Shown here piece by piece: positions 34,201 to 43,665 of a stretch of DNA of 64,000 nucleotides. Origin of the DNA: Anabaena sp. WA102 (lineage in GTDB: Bacteria > Cyanobacteriota > Cyanobacteriia > Cyanobacteriales > Nostocaceae); the NCBI RefSeq assembly GCF_001277295.1, contig NZ_CP011456.1, positions 4,344,001 through 4,408,000 of the forward strand. The letters are read 5' to 3'. Every line of letters begins with the position of its first letter. The first letter of the stretch is position 1. The notes under the pieces are model-generated. The model was not told where the DNA came from, did no database searches, and worked only from the letters and a program-made list of their open reading frames with translations. The translations under genes were made by a program, and so were the position numbers.

Positions 34201-36890
34201 GGATAAGTTGGTACACTCACTTGGCGGTGGCTATAGTCGCGGTGGAAGCTCTCCCAATCAATCGCCACACCTCGTACATACAATTGACCCACTGCCTGAA
34301 GCAGTCCTTGCCAATCGCTTTGCTCTAGCTGTAGTGTCGGCAGCCAGGTTCCATACCCTGATGGCAAGCACTGACGACCCATTCCCAGTAATATTGGCTG
34401 GGGCCCCATCTCCACAAATATCTCTACCCTTTCTCTGTATAATGTCTCCATTCCAGAGGCAAATCTTACTGGTTTGAGGACGTGATCTACCCAATATTCT
34501 GGGGTTGTGGGTAAAACGCGCTCAAAATTGCCCGTGACATTGGAGATAAAGTTGAGTTTGGGTTGGTGGAATGTTACTTGTTGCACTACTTGGCGAAAAT
34601 CTGCCAGCATTGGCTCCATCAATGCTGAATGGAAGGCATGGGAAACTTTTAATCGCTTATTTTTTATGCCCTTGCTTTCTAATTCCTGCACTACCCGACG
34701 TACTGCTTCCCCTGCACCAGAAATGACGACGCTATTGGGACCGTTGATGGCTGCGATGCTGACTGAGTCGAGTCCTTGCAGTGCTTCTAATACTTGTTCT
34801 GGCGAAGCTAATAGCGATACCATTTCGCCGTTGGCTGGCAGTTTTTGCATTAAACTGCCTCTGGCTGAAATCATTTTCAAACCGTCTTCTAAGGAGAAAA
34901 TCCCTGCTACGCAAGCTGCTACATATTCCCCAACGCTATGACCGATGACTGCGCTTGGTTCAATGCCCCAGGATTTCCATAATTTGGCTAGGGCGTACTC
35001 TATGGCAAACAAAGCTGGTTGGGTGTAAGCAGTTTGCTCTAAAAGGGAATTGTCGTCATTTTCGTAGAGGATTGAGAGTAGCGATCGCTCTTGATTGCCG
35101 ATGGTATTTAAAATTTCCTGGCACCGCTCTAGGGATTTCCGAAATGTTGGTTGTGTTGCGTATAGCTTCCGTCCCATCCCTAGATACTGGGAACCTTGAC
35201 CTGTGAATAAAAAGGCAATTTCAGGTTGACTTTCGCTCTTGCTGCCTCCGTACAGATGAGTGGTTTCCGCTTCTGCCAGATGAGCTAATAACTTTTCCTC
35301 TGCTTGAGAAACTGAATCAGCAACCACAGCTAAACGTTCGTGGAAATGAGTTCGCCGAGTATTAGCTGTGTAACAGATGTCAGCCCAATCTAAGTGGGGA
35401 TGAGTGGCTAGGTGTTCTGAGTAGTTGCGAACCATCTGCTCCAGTGCGGGTTTGGTTTTGGCACTGAGGGTGAGCAAATGTTGGGGGCGCAGGGCAGTTT
35501 CGGACTCGCTTTTTCCTGCAACTGGCGGTGCTTCGGAAAGGACTATATGAGCATTGGTACCGCTAAACCCAAAGGAACTGATTCCAGCAATTCGTTGATT
35601 ATTAACTGTTGACCAAGGGGTTAATTCGGTGGGAACTTTGAGCGGTAGTTGATCCCAAGCAATATAAGGGTTAGGTTTCTCAAAGTGTAGGTGAGGCGGA
35701 ATCTCTTTGTGTTGCAAGGAGAGAACAACTTTGATCAGACTTGCCATACCAGCCGCTGCTTCTGGGTGTCCGATATTGGTTTTAACGGAGCCGACGATTA
35801 AGGGTTCTTCCCGATCGCTAAAGAGGCTACCCAAGGCATTTGCTTCAATTGGATCTCCCAAGGAAGTGCCTGTACCATGGGCTTCAATATAGCTAACTTC
35901 CTGGGGCTTAATACCTGCATTTTTCAATGCCTGACGAACTACTGCTTCCTGAGAAGGTCCGCTAGGTACTGTCAGTCCCCCACTTGCCCCATCCTGATTG
36001 AGGGCAGAACCTCGAATTAATGCTAAAACGTTATCTCCATCACGGATAGCTTGACTAAGACGCTTTAGAACAACAACGCCACAGCCTTCGCTACGGACAT
36101 ATCCATTTGCACTAGCATCAAAGGTTTTACAACGACCATCTGCCGCCAGCATCCGTGCCTTTGTGAAATTGATGCTGAGGGTTGGTGCTAGGAGTAAGTT
36201 CACACCTCCGACTAAAGCTAGGTCGGATTCCTTGTTACGCAAGCTGTTGGCTGCCAGATGCACTGCCACGAGGGAGGAAGAACAAGCTGTATCTACTACC
36301 ATGCTTGCTCCTTTCAATCCCAAACTATAAGACAAGCGCCCTGCTGCTGGACTCAAAAGGGTTCCTGTGCCTAGATGAGCGTCGATTTGCGATCGCGCTT
36401 CCGACAGACGCATAGCATAGTCAAAGGTGCTAATGGCAATAAATACGCCAGTGGGAGTGCCAAATAGCTTTTCTGATGACTGACCGCCATTTTCTAAGGC
36501 CTCAAAACTTACTTCTAGCAGTAGCCGCTGTTGTGGGTCAAGGGACATTGCTTCCCGTGGCGAGATCCCAAAGAAGTGCGCGTCAAACTTATCCACTTCC
36601 GATAAAAAGCCACCATAACGGCTAGACATCTTGCCGGGCGCGTCTGGATTGGTATCGTAACAGGCATCAATCTTCCATCGGTTGGCAGGTACTTCCTGAA
36701 TCGCATCTACGCCATTTGAGAGCAGATGCCAAAAAGATTCTGTATCTTTTGCGCCTGGAAAACGGCAACTCATGCCAATAATGGCAATCGGTTCTTCTTT
36801 TGCTTGCTGAACTGCCTGTAGTTTAGTACGTGCTTCCTCTAGGGCGTTGAGCAACTGTAATGTTGTTGGTTTGGCGGGAGTTTGTGTCAT
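31269..36890 (-). CDS. anaF: AnaF, type I PKS module KS-AT-DH-KR-ACP
   Basis: Second PKS module, 1873 residues. KS (~35-455) with VDTACSSSL and EAHGTGTS; AT (~560-880) with GHSVGEYVAAC and HAFH (malonyl-CoA); DH (~930-1210) starting HPLLGQRIRSA, where the catalytic motif reads HALYEKVIFP with Glu replacing the usual Gly, and the Asp region LLLDGCLQLL; KR (~1500-1700) with GGFGALGLQVANYL, VLDDGML (B-type) and QGNYSAANAF; ACP (~1740-1815) with LGMSSL. In known anatoxin assembly this module's DH is linked to ring closure, so the Gly-to-Glu change may matter. Starts one base after the anaE stop. Confidence 0.94.
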   Translation of the reverse strand: MTQTPAKPTTLQLLNALEEARTKLQAVQQAKEEPIAIIGMSCRFPGAKDTESFWHLLSNGVDAIQEVPANRWKIDACYDTNPDAPGKMSSRYGGFLSEVDKFDAHFFGISPREAMSLDPQQRLLLEVSFEALENGGQSSEKLFGTPTGVFIAISTFDYAMRLSEARSQIDAHLGTGTLLSPAAGRLSYSLGLKGASMVVDTACSSSLVAVHLAANSLRNKESDLALVGGVNLLLAPTLSINFTKARMLAADGRCKTFDASANGYVRSEGCGVVVLKRLSQAIRDGDNVLALIRGSALNQDGASGGLTVPSGPSQEAVVRQALKNAGIKPQEVSYIEAHGTGTSLGDPIEANALGSLFSDREEPLIVGSVKTNIGHPEAAAGMASLIKVVLSLQHKEIPPHLHFEKPNPYIAWDQLPLKVPTELTPWSTVNNQRIAGISSFGFSGTNAHIVLSEAPPVAGKSESETALRPQHLLTLSAKTKPALEQMVRNYSEHLATHPHLDWADICYTANTRRTHFHERLAVVADSVSQAEEKLLAHLAEAETTHLYGGSKSESQPEIAFLFTGQGSQYLGMGRKLYATQPTFRKSLERCQEILNTIGNQERSLLSILYENDDNSLLEQTAYTQPALFAIEYALAKLWKSWGIEPSAVIGHSVGEYVAACVAGIFSLEDGLKMISARGSLMQKLPANGEMVSLLASPEQVLEALQGLDSVSIAAINGPNSVVISGAGEAVRRVVQELESKGIKNKRLKVSHAFHSALMEPMLADFRQVVQQVTFHQPKLNFISNVTGNFERVLPTTPEYWVDHVLKPVRFASGMETLYRERVEIFVEMGPQPILLGMGRQCLPSGYGTWLPTLQLEQSDWQGLLQAVGQLYVRGVAIDWESFHRDYSHRQVSVPTYPWQRERYWIDVAQRQPQTESGMQNGHHPLLGQRIRSAALKNQQIVFESQLTSDFPVYLADHALYEKVIFPTAAYVEIVLAAGAQIFGAGAQENHPSLLVEEFLIEQSLVLNPEETVSVQLVLTPNESGYEFGIFSRKNSDDVDVDETWTRHAQGYLLSRKAPVAKVPLDLAALKQTVNQELEIKDYYQKFSDLGVEYGPNFQVIEKLWRSQGDSQEVLGKIKLPEMVESSVNNSLHPLLLDGCLQLLAAALEDGPDSDTKTYFLVGLERLSFFKQPSTSIWCHVHQSSQRSPGILTSFDLHLVDENGIAVADLINLQVRRANQTALLANQTDDWLYRIGWEVKPRVLAASSSFAKANNKTSKAGNWLIFSDGGEVSSSLADMLNKQGERCIFVSQGSSFSLLESDRYQINPAEPKDFQNLLSAIVKQDQSVCRGIVYLWGLDQKLEMSDVPTTALNLCSSVLYLVQALSAIPPHHWGKKIPHLSLITRNAQAVTKTPLQVEQSPLWGLARVIVLEHPELETVCIDIGSDQVSEIEMLLQEMLFPEKEEQVAFRNGERYVARLKRAEAKTISQLAKIDSSGSYLITGGFGALGLQVANYLVEQGARHLLLVGRQGAVSPEAQAGVKQLEDKGALVKIVKTDISQPDSVAMLIAATDIPLRGVVHVAGVLDDGMLRNQTRQRFLKVMNPKVQGTWNLHKLTKEMPLDFFVCFSSMTSVIGALGQGNYSAANAFMDALCHHRHALGLPAVSINWGPWATSGMATQLDANIQSRWEAIGFGMIPPSQGAHLFANLFTAKAPQVGAMPINWSKYTVESAFFTDFRKTTDQKKEQQKTSLNFLETVKAAEKEQRQPLLVAHIQSQVSKVLGYQKDRVFSVSEGFFDLGMSSLTSVELRNNLQNSLGCRLPATLTFDYPTIKKLVDYLMAEFIEEADEDEDVDVSEQSFQIDSKALTFQPLEENDDADEIAKQFAEQLGMQWVN

Positions 36891-36891
36891 G

Positions 36892-39800
36892 TTAAATATT
36901 ACCTAGTAGTTTACTGAGTTCTTCGTACTTACTAGCAAGTAAGATGTCCGCTTCCTCTTCTGGAAGTTCTTCAAATACTTGGGTGGATGTCGTTTGGTCT
37001 TCTGTTTGCTGGACACTCATATCCTCTAGAACTAGAACCTCTTGCAGCAGATAATTCACCAATGCTTCTAAGGTTGGATAGTCAAAGAGTAGAGTTGAGC
37101 GCAAGGAATGTTCGACACTTTTTTCCAGATAGTTTCTCAATTCCACCGCCATTAGGGAGTCAAGTCCTAAGTCAAACAAAGACTGTCGCGGTTCAATCCT
37201 TGTGCTGGCATTTAATCCGATCACATTTCTAATAGCCGCACGAATATGCTCCATCAAAATTGTTCGGCGCTCATGAGCCAGAGTAGCTTTTAGTTGGGAA
37301 ACTAAGGCTGGTCGCTCTTGAGATGATGTAATATTTGTCTGGAAATTTTCTAAGAATGGCGTAATTTCTGGTAGTCGTTCCAAAAATTTCGGCCAGTTCA
37401 TAGGCAGTACACCTACTTGAGCGCTGTCTTCGTTCTTGACCAAGTAGTTTAATGCTTGCAAGCCTTGTTCAGTTGGAATAATACCCCAACCTTGGGCTTT
37501 CAAGCGACCAGCAAGAGTGGCTGCCATTCCTACCTCACCCCAAGGTCCCCAATTTACACTCAAACTTGGTAATCCTTGCGATCGCCGATAATGAGCTAAG
37601 GCATCAAGGAATGTATTAGCTGCGGCATAGTTGCTTTGACCTGCATTGCCTATCAAAGAGGCAACTGAGGAAAAACAGACAAAAAAGTCTAAGAGTAAAT
37701 CTTGAGTCAAGGTATGCAAATTCCAAGCTCCTTGTACTTTGGATGCCATGACTTTTTTGAAGCGAGTAGGTGTTTGCTCCTTCAACAAACCATCATCTAA
37801 AACACCTGCGGTATGAACAATTCCACGTAAATTAGGACATTCATTCAGTATTTTTTTGACATCCTCCTGATTAGAAATATCCGCATTAATGACGGAGATT
37901 TTAGCACCTGCCTGCTCTAATTTTCTGATGGCTTCATTTGCTGCTTGTTTGACACTGCTTCGTCCTGTCAGAACTAGATGTTTAGCACCTTGTTCCACCA
38001 GCCACTCAGCCACCTTTAATCCTAATGCGCCCAATCCTCCCGCAATTAGGTAGCTGCCGTCTTGACGAACCGAGCAATTTTCTGGATTCTGAAAACTTAA
38101 CACCACTTTACCGATATGCTTGGCTTGCTGCATATAGCGGAAAGCATTGACAAATTCAGTAATTGGGAAAACTTTGGCAGGTAATGGTTTGAGCTTACCT
38201 TCCTTGAACAAAGTCATCAGTTCCAACAACATGGCAGGAATGATCTCCGACCCATTCATCTCTCCTAAATCAAAGGGGAAATAAGCAGCATCAGGGCGTA
38301 ATGCTTGCAATTTCTGCTCATCCCAGATTCCCAATTTACCGATTTCTACAAAGCGCCCTCCTTGAGCAAGCACGTCAAAGCTTTGATCGATAAACTTGCC
38401 AGCTAGACTATTAAGGATGACATTCACGCCTTTGCCATTGGTGTCAGTCATTACCTGCTCGGCAAACTCAAGGCTGCGTGAACTGTATATATGTTTAATT
38501 CCAAGTGACTTGAGAAAATCCCACTTGGGGGGGCTGGCCGTCGCAAAAACTTCTGCTCCCTTTAATTGCGCTAATTGAAGAGCCGCTTGACCTACACCTC
38601 CGGCCGCATTATGAATCAATACTCGGTCTGTTGGACCAATTTGAGCGCGTTTTATTAGTCCGTAATAAGCTGTCAAAAAAGTAACAGGAATTGTAGCCGC
38701 CTCTGCAAAACTGAGTTCAGGTGGCTTGGGAACTACCAATTTTGCTTTAGCCTTGACCACACTTGCTAAACTACCTGATGCGTAGGCAATGACAGCATCG
38801 CCCACCTTGAAGCCAGATACTTGTTTGCCAACGCGCTCAATCGTGCCTGCACACTCAAATCCAAACAATATATCGCTGGCCGTTGCCGCAATACCTAAAG
38901 ACTCTTCGATTTCCCGCATCATGCCTAACGCACGCAGCACATCTCTAAAATTAAGTCCGCTCGCCTGAACTTTGATCTCGACTTCATCAGGTGCCAAGGT
39001 TGAGGTAGCCAGGGGAACCAAGGTCAAGTTGTCGAGGGTGCCGTAGCTGGTCAGTTTCAGTGCTACAGGAGCAATGCTTGGTGCCTGTATAGGGTGGAAA
39101 GGCTCTAATCTAGCTACATAGCGTGTCCCGTTTCGGTAGGCAATTTGGTCTTCTCGATCCGGTGCAAGTAGTTCTTGGAGTAAAGACTTAGCTGTTTCAT
39201 GGGAGTGTTGACCAGAGGGCAAGTCTAAACAAGTAGTTGAAAATTCGGGGTGTTCCAGAGAGATTGTTTTACCCAGTCCCCAGATAGGAGCTTGCCAGAC
39301 AGCAATATCATCATCCTTGAGGGCCAACTGCGCCCCTTGGGTAACCAACCACAATTGAGGGGATATCTTGGCTGAAGTCAAGGCTTGAATTAGATGTAGT
39401 ATTTGCTCGCAGCTAGAATCACAGGAGTCATTTTCATCAAGACCCCAAAGGTACACCACCCCTTGATAGGATCTATTAGCCAACAATTGCTGCCAGTCGG
39501 ATGGGTCTGTCCAGTTAATAGTATGTTGCTCTGGCTGATATTTCCCATTAGCCTTTTTGGTATAGACGAGGTGCGATCGCTCTCCACTGGCATTTAACAA
39601 TTCAGCCAAGGTTTCAGCTAGACTAGTGCGGTCTGCCAAAATTAGCCAATCACCTTTGGTTTTTGGGTTTGCAGTCCCTGCTGTCTTTTTGACTTCTTTC
39701 CAGTCCACTTTGTAAAGCCAATCTTTCCAGGGGTCTTTCTGCTGTAATGCTTGTGATCGAGCCTTTTTCAGTTGCAGTCCGAGAGCTTCGGCATAAACTT

Positions 39801-42800
39801 GACCATCTTTGCCAATTAACTGCAAGTCCGCCTTCAAGATTTCTTGACCAGGCTGAGAATGAAGTTTAACGTAACTGAAAACCTCTTTGTTGGGATGCTG
39901 CCAAAATGTGAAATGCGGGTAGCCAATTGGTAAATAAGTTTCTGAAAAGTCGGCAGGTAGTGCCGCTAAAAGGATTTGGAAACATCCATCCAAGAGAGTT
40001 GGATGCCAATAATAGGGCTGGTTAAGAAAATTTTTAGACAGATGAATTTGTCCAAGGGCTTCTCCATCAGAACGCCATAAGCGGCGCACGGTTTGGAAGC
40101 TTCCTGCATAGACCATTTCTTGAGTGGCGACTTTTTGATAGAAAGCTTTTATGTCCTTGTATTCTTCCAGTCCAGCTTGTAAAGCAGTTAAATTTGCGTT
40201 TAGTTCGGAAATTGATATATCTTTCCCTATAGCAATCTTTCCGGCGGCGTAGCGCGTCCAAGTTGGCTCTTCATTAATGAAGACCAAACCGAAAATTTGC
40301 CATGAATAGCCGTCTTGATCGGGAGTTAAGACCAACTGCACTGTCTGAGGCTCTTCCAGCTTGAGAGCTTTTTCAATTGCTACATCCTTAAAGGTGATAG
40401 GGCGGTTGCCAAAAAGTTGATTTCCCGCTGCCAAAACCATCTCGAAGTAGGCACTAGCAGGCATAATTGCTTGACCGAAAGCGCGGTGTTCTGACAAATA
40501 GGGCAGATCGTCGGTAGAAAGATAAGCCTCAAACTGAACTTCTCCCTGCTTGAGTACAGATGAATAGATCCTCTCTTGTAGCAAGGGATGAGCAGATATT
40601 TCACTACTCTTTCTAGCAACGCGCTCCTGTTTTACCTCAACCCAACAGCGTTCTCTTTGAAAGGGATAAGTTGGTAACACCACTTTCCAACGGTGTTCGT
40701 CTGGGAAAAACTCTTGCCAATTGATATTGACACCGCGAACATACAATTGAGCTAAACTTTCGGCGATGGTGGATGATTCTGCACCAGGACGGATGCTAGG
40801 TAGCCATGTGAGGCGTTTTTCTTCATCAATCAGGCAACTAGCTCCCATCCCCAAGAGAATTGGTTTGGGTCCGATTTCTATAAAACATTCTATCCCCATT
40901 TTTTGGAGGGTATTCATGCCGTCGGCAAATCTCACGGGTTGACGAATATGACGAACCCAATAATCAGCGGTTGCTATATCGTCCGTTACCTGGTCGCCTG
41001 TGATATTGGATATCAGGGGTATTTTCGGTACAGAGTATAAAACCTCCGCCGCGACTTGAGAGAACGGCTGTAAAACTGGCTCCATTAACGGCGAATGGAA
41101 GGCGTGAGAAACTATCAATTCGTGAGTCTTGATCTGCTTAGTTTTCAGTTCGGCTACAATGGAGTCTATGGATAGGCTGTCACCTGAGATAACTATGCTC
41201 TGTAGACCATTGACTGCGGCCACAGAAACTTTTGTCCCATAGGATGCGATCGCAGAGTTTATTAAGTCTTCATTGGCCATGGTGCTGACCATTTTGCCAT
41301 CTGCTTCTTGTGGCAGTTGCTGGATCATTCTTCCACGGGTTGCTATCAGCTTTAAGCCATGTTCTAAGCTAAACACTCCTGCCACACAAGCTGCGACATA
41401 CTCACCCACACTATGTCCCATGACGACATCCGGGACTATCCCCCAGGAATTCCACAACTCGGCTAAGGCGTATTCAAAGGCAAACATCGCCGGTTGTGTA
41501 TAGGCTGTCAGATCGATGATATTTTCTGCTTGATCGGGATAAAGTATGGACAACAGGGGTCGGTCTAAATGAGAGCGCAGTATTTCATCGCATCGCTGCA
41601 ACGCTTGGCGAAATACAGCTTGCGTTTCATAAAGTTCGCGCCCCATATCAACGTATTGAGCGCCTTGTCCGGTGAACAAGAAAGCGATCTTCGGTGCTGC
41701 TTGGTAAGCATCACCTTGAATTGTGCCTGTAATTTTTTCACCCTTGATAAAACTATCCAGTTGCTCCCGACTATGTTCTTTCGATCTAGCAACAATAGCT
41801 AAACGATGGGCAAAATGGGAGCGTCCAGTGGTAGCTGTGTAGCAAATATTTGCTAAAGCATCCTCTGTTTTTTCTAAGAAGGTTAAATAACGATGTGCGA
41901 GATCGTTTAGGGCTTTTTCGCTCTTGGCAGATAAAGTAAGTAAATGGGATGACGGTTCAATTCCCTGGCTAGAAAGCTCAACTTGCTGTAGCTGTGGTGC
42001 TGCTTCTACAATTACATGAACATTGGTTCCACTCATCCCAAATGCACTAACACCTGCCAGCTTGGGTTCATGTTCTGGCCAAGGCATCAATTCAGTTGGT
42101 ACGGTAACTGGCAATTTATGCCAAGGAATGCGTCGGTTAGGCTTATCGAAATGTAAATTAGGAGGAATATGATTATGCTGAAGTGAAAGCACAACTTTAA
42201 TTAAGCTGCCTACACCTGCTGCTGCTCCCATGTGACCCATATTGGTCTTCATAGATCCAATGATCAATGGGTCTTGACGATCTTGACCTAATACTTTTGC
42301 CAAAGCTATGACTTCAATGGGATCGCCTAAAGGCGTTCCTGTTCCATGGGTCTCAACATATTGCATCTGCTTAGGTTCGATGCCAGCATTTTCTACGGCT
42401 TGGCGCAGCAGTGCTTCCTGGGAGACACTAGCAGGTGTTGTCAGGGTTAGGCTGTACCCATCGTGATTGACTACTGAACTTTTAATTGTAGCCAGGATCG
42501 GATCGCGATCGCGCAGAGCATCAGAGAGACGTTTGAGAATAACAATACCACAACCCTCTCCTTGGACGAATCCATCTACTGAGTCTGAAAAGGTTTTGCA
42601 GCGACCATCTTTGGCTAAGACATTCATTTGACAGAAACCGACTGCTAGCTTAGGAGAGAGTAGTAGACTGACTCCACCAGCTATAGCTAGGTTAGATTCC
42701 CGATTGTGCAGAGATTGACAAGCCAAATGGACTGATACTAATGCGGAGGAACAAGCTGTATCAGTTTGCATCGTTGGACCATGCAAGTCCAACAGATATG

Positions 42801-43332
42801 CAATTCTTCCTGCTGATAGACTTCGTAAATTACTTAAGGTGGGGTAAGCATTAATTTCACTCGGCTTCACTGTATAAAAACGCTCTGCCGAGTAATCATC
42901 CCAATGAATACCAACAAACACACCTGTTTGACTACCTGCCAAAGATGTAGGTGGAACTCCAGCGTGTTCGAGAGCTTCCCAACTTACTTCTAGCAGCAAC
43001 CGTTGTTGTGGATCTAAACTCGCTGCTTCTCGCGATGCCATGCGAAAAAACTCGGCATCAAAGTCTTCTATCTCATTTGTATCTAAAAAACCTCCAGCAC
43101 GTGTATAAATCTTGCCAGGTGTAGGAGTTGGATCATAGTATCTCTCAAGATCCCAGCGAGAAGAGGAAATGTCTGTGACAGCATTTACACCATTACGCAA
43201 CAATTGCCAGAATGCTTCTGGGGTGTCAGCCTTTCCAGGGAAGCGACATCCCATACCAATAATCGCAATTGGTTCCTCATGAGGATTTTCCAGAGGCTTA
43301 GACTCATGGTCTGAATAATCTATTTTGTTCAT
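36892..43332 (-). CDS. anaE: AnaE, type I PKS module KS-AT-DH-ER-KR-ACP
   Basis: First PKS module, fully reducing, 2146 residues. It takes the pyrroline-carboxyl starter from AnaD and adds a malonyl unit. KS with TDTACSSALVS and ETHGTGTP; AT with GHSVGEYVAAC and HAFH (malonyl); DH (~910-1200) with an intact HRAFGQAIMP; ER (~1440-1745) with FECAGTIERVG and NAAGGVGQAALQLAQ; KR (~1755-1940) with GGLGALGLKVAEWL, VLDDGLL and QSNYAAANTF; ACP with LGLDSLMAVELR. Lies 57 bp after anaD and 1 bp before anaF. Confidence 0.95.
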   Translation of the reverse strand: MNKIDYSDHESKPLENPHEEPIAIIGMGCRFPGKADTPEAFWQLLRNGVNAVTDISSSRWDLERYYDPTPTPGKIYTRAGGFLDTNEIEDFDAEFFRMASREAASLDPQQRLLLEVSWEALEHAGVPPTSLAGSQTGVFVGIHWDDYSAERFYTVKPSEINAYPTLSNLRSLSAGRIAYLLDLHGPTMQTDTACSSALVSVHLACQSLHNRESNLAIAGGVSLLLSPKLAVGFCQMNVLAKDGRCKTFSDSVDGFVQGEGCGIVILKRLSDALRDRDPILATIKSSVVNHDGYSLTLTTPASVSQEALLRQAVENAGIEPKQMQYVETHGTGTPLGDPIEVIALAKVLGQDRQDPLIIGSMKTNMGHMGAAAGVGSLIKVVLSLQHNHIPPNLHFDKPNRRIPWHKLPVTVPTELMPWPEHEPKLAGVSAFGMSGTNVHVIVEAAPQLQQVELSSQGIEPSSHLLTLSAKSEKALNDLAHRYLTFLEKTEDALANICYTATTGRSHFAHRLAIVARSKEHSREQLDSFIKGEKITGTIQGDAYQAAPKIAFLFTGQGAQYVDMGRELYETQAVFRQALQRCDEILRSHLDRPLLSILYPDQAENIIDLTAYTQPAMFAFEYALAELWNSWGIVPDVVMGHSVGEYVAACVAGVFSLEHGLKLIATRGRMIQQLPQEADGKMVSTMANEDLINSAIASYGTKVSVAAVNGLQSIVISGDSLSIDSIVAELKTKQIKTHELIVSHAFHSPLMEPVLQPFSQVAAEVLYSVPKIPLISNITGDQVTDDIATADYWVRHIRQPVRFADGMNTLQKMGIECFIEIGPKPILLGMGASCLIDEEKRLTWLPSIRPGAESSTIAESLAQLYVRGVNINWQEFFPDEHRWKVVLPTYPFQRERCWVEVKQERVARKSSEISAHPLLQERIYSSVLKQGEVQFEAYLSTDDLPYLSEHRAFGQAIMPASAYFEMVLAAGNQLFGNRPITFKDVAIEKALKLEEPQTVQLVLTPDQDGYSWQIFGLVFINEEPTWTRYAAGKIAIGKDISISELNANLTALQAGLEEYKDIKAFYQKVATQEMVYAGSFQTVRRLWRSDGEALGQIHLSKNFLNQPYYWHPTLLDGCFQILLAALPADFSETYLPIGYPHFTFWQHPNKEVFSYVKLHSQPGQEILKADLQLIGKDGQVYAEALGLQLKKARSQALQQKDPWKDWLYKVDWKEVKKTAGTANPKTKGDWLILADRTSLAETLAELLNASGERSHLVYTKKANGKYQPEQHTINWTDPSDWQQLLANRSYQGVVYLWGLDENDSCDSSCEQILHLIQALTSAKISPQLWLVTQGAQLALKDDDIAVWQAPIWGLGKTISLEHPEFSTTCLDLPSGQHSHETAKSLLQELLAPDREDQIAYRNGTRYVARLEPFHPIQAPSIAPVALKLTSYGTLDNLTLVPLATSTLAPDEVEIKVQASGLNFRDVLRALGMMREIEESLGIAATASDILFGFECAGTIERVGKQVSGFKVGDAVIAYASGSLASVVKAKAKLVVPKPPELSFAEAATIPVTFLTAYYGLIKRAQIGPTDRVLIHNAAGGVGQAALQLAQLKGAEVFATASPPKWDFLKSLGIKHIYSSRSLEFAEQVMTDTNGKGVNVILNSLAGKFIDQSFDVLAQGGRFVEIGKLGIWDEQKLQALRPDAAYFPFDLGEMNGSEIIPAMLLELMTLFKEGKLKPLPAKVFPITEFVNAFRYMQQAKHIGKVVLSFQNPENCSVRQDGSYLIAGGLGALGLKVAEWLVEQGAKHLVLTGRSSVKQAANEAIRKLEQAGAKISVINADISNQEDVKKILNECPNLRGIVHTAGVLDDGLLKEQTPTRFKKVMASKVQGAWNLHTLTQDLLLDFFVCFSSVASLIGNAGQSNYAAANTFLDALAHYRRSQGLPSLSVNWGPWGEVGMAATLAGRLKAQGWGIIPTEQGLQALNYLVKNEDSAQVGVLPMNWPKFLERLPEITPFLENFQTNITSSQERPALVSQLKATLAHERRTILMEHIRAAIRNVIGLNASTRIEPRQSLFDLGLDSLMAVELRNYLEKSVEHSLRSTLLFDYPTLEALVNYLLQEVLVLEDMSVQQTEDQTTSTQVFEELPEEEADILLASKYEELSKLLGNI

Positions 43333-43389
43333 AATTGATTTTTTGGAAACATGGTTAAGAGCAGTAAGTTTTCTGACTATTCAGTCATG

Positions 43390-43665
43390 CTATGACATCA
43401 ATTTGCGGAGTATATAAGCCGTAATATTGTCAATTGTTTCAAAGTTTTTTAATACAAGTTCTTCAGGTTCCCAAAAAATTCCAATTTCTTCTTCAACAAA
43501 GCGAACTAATCGAAAAAGATCCATTGAGTCAACGATCCTTTGCTCAATTATCTTTAAATTGTTGGTTAGAACCAAGTTGGGTTGGTCGTATGCTAACTCT
43601 TGGCTGATAAATTCTTTGAGCATTTGTTCGATATTTTCTGCTGTCATGGTAGTGTTTTCGGTCAT
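43390..43665 (-). CDS. anaD: AnaD, free-standing acyl carrier protein
   Basis: 91-residue carrier that holds the prolyl group activated by AnaC. The phosphopantetheine site is Ser in RIVDSMDLFRLV, with the four-helix acidic pattern of ACPs around it. Its ATG overlaps the anaC stop (ATGA, 4 bp), so AnaC and AnaD are translationally coupled. Annotation as carrier protein is firm; the anaD name follows from order. Confidence 0.93.
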   Translation of the reverse strand: MTENTTMTAENIEQMLKEFISQELAYDQPNLVLTNNLKIIEQRIVDSMDLFRLVRFVEEEIGIFWEPEELVLKNFETIDNITAYILRKLMS

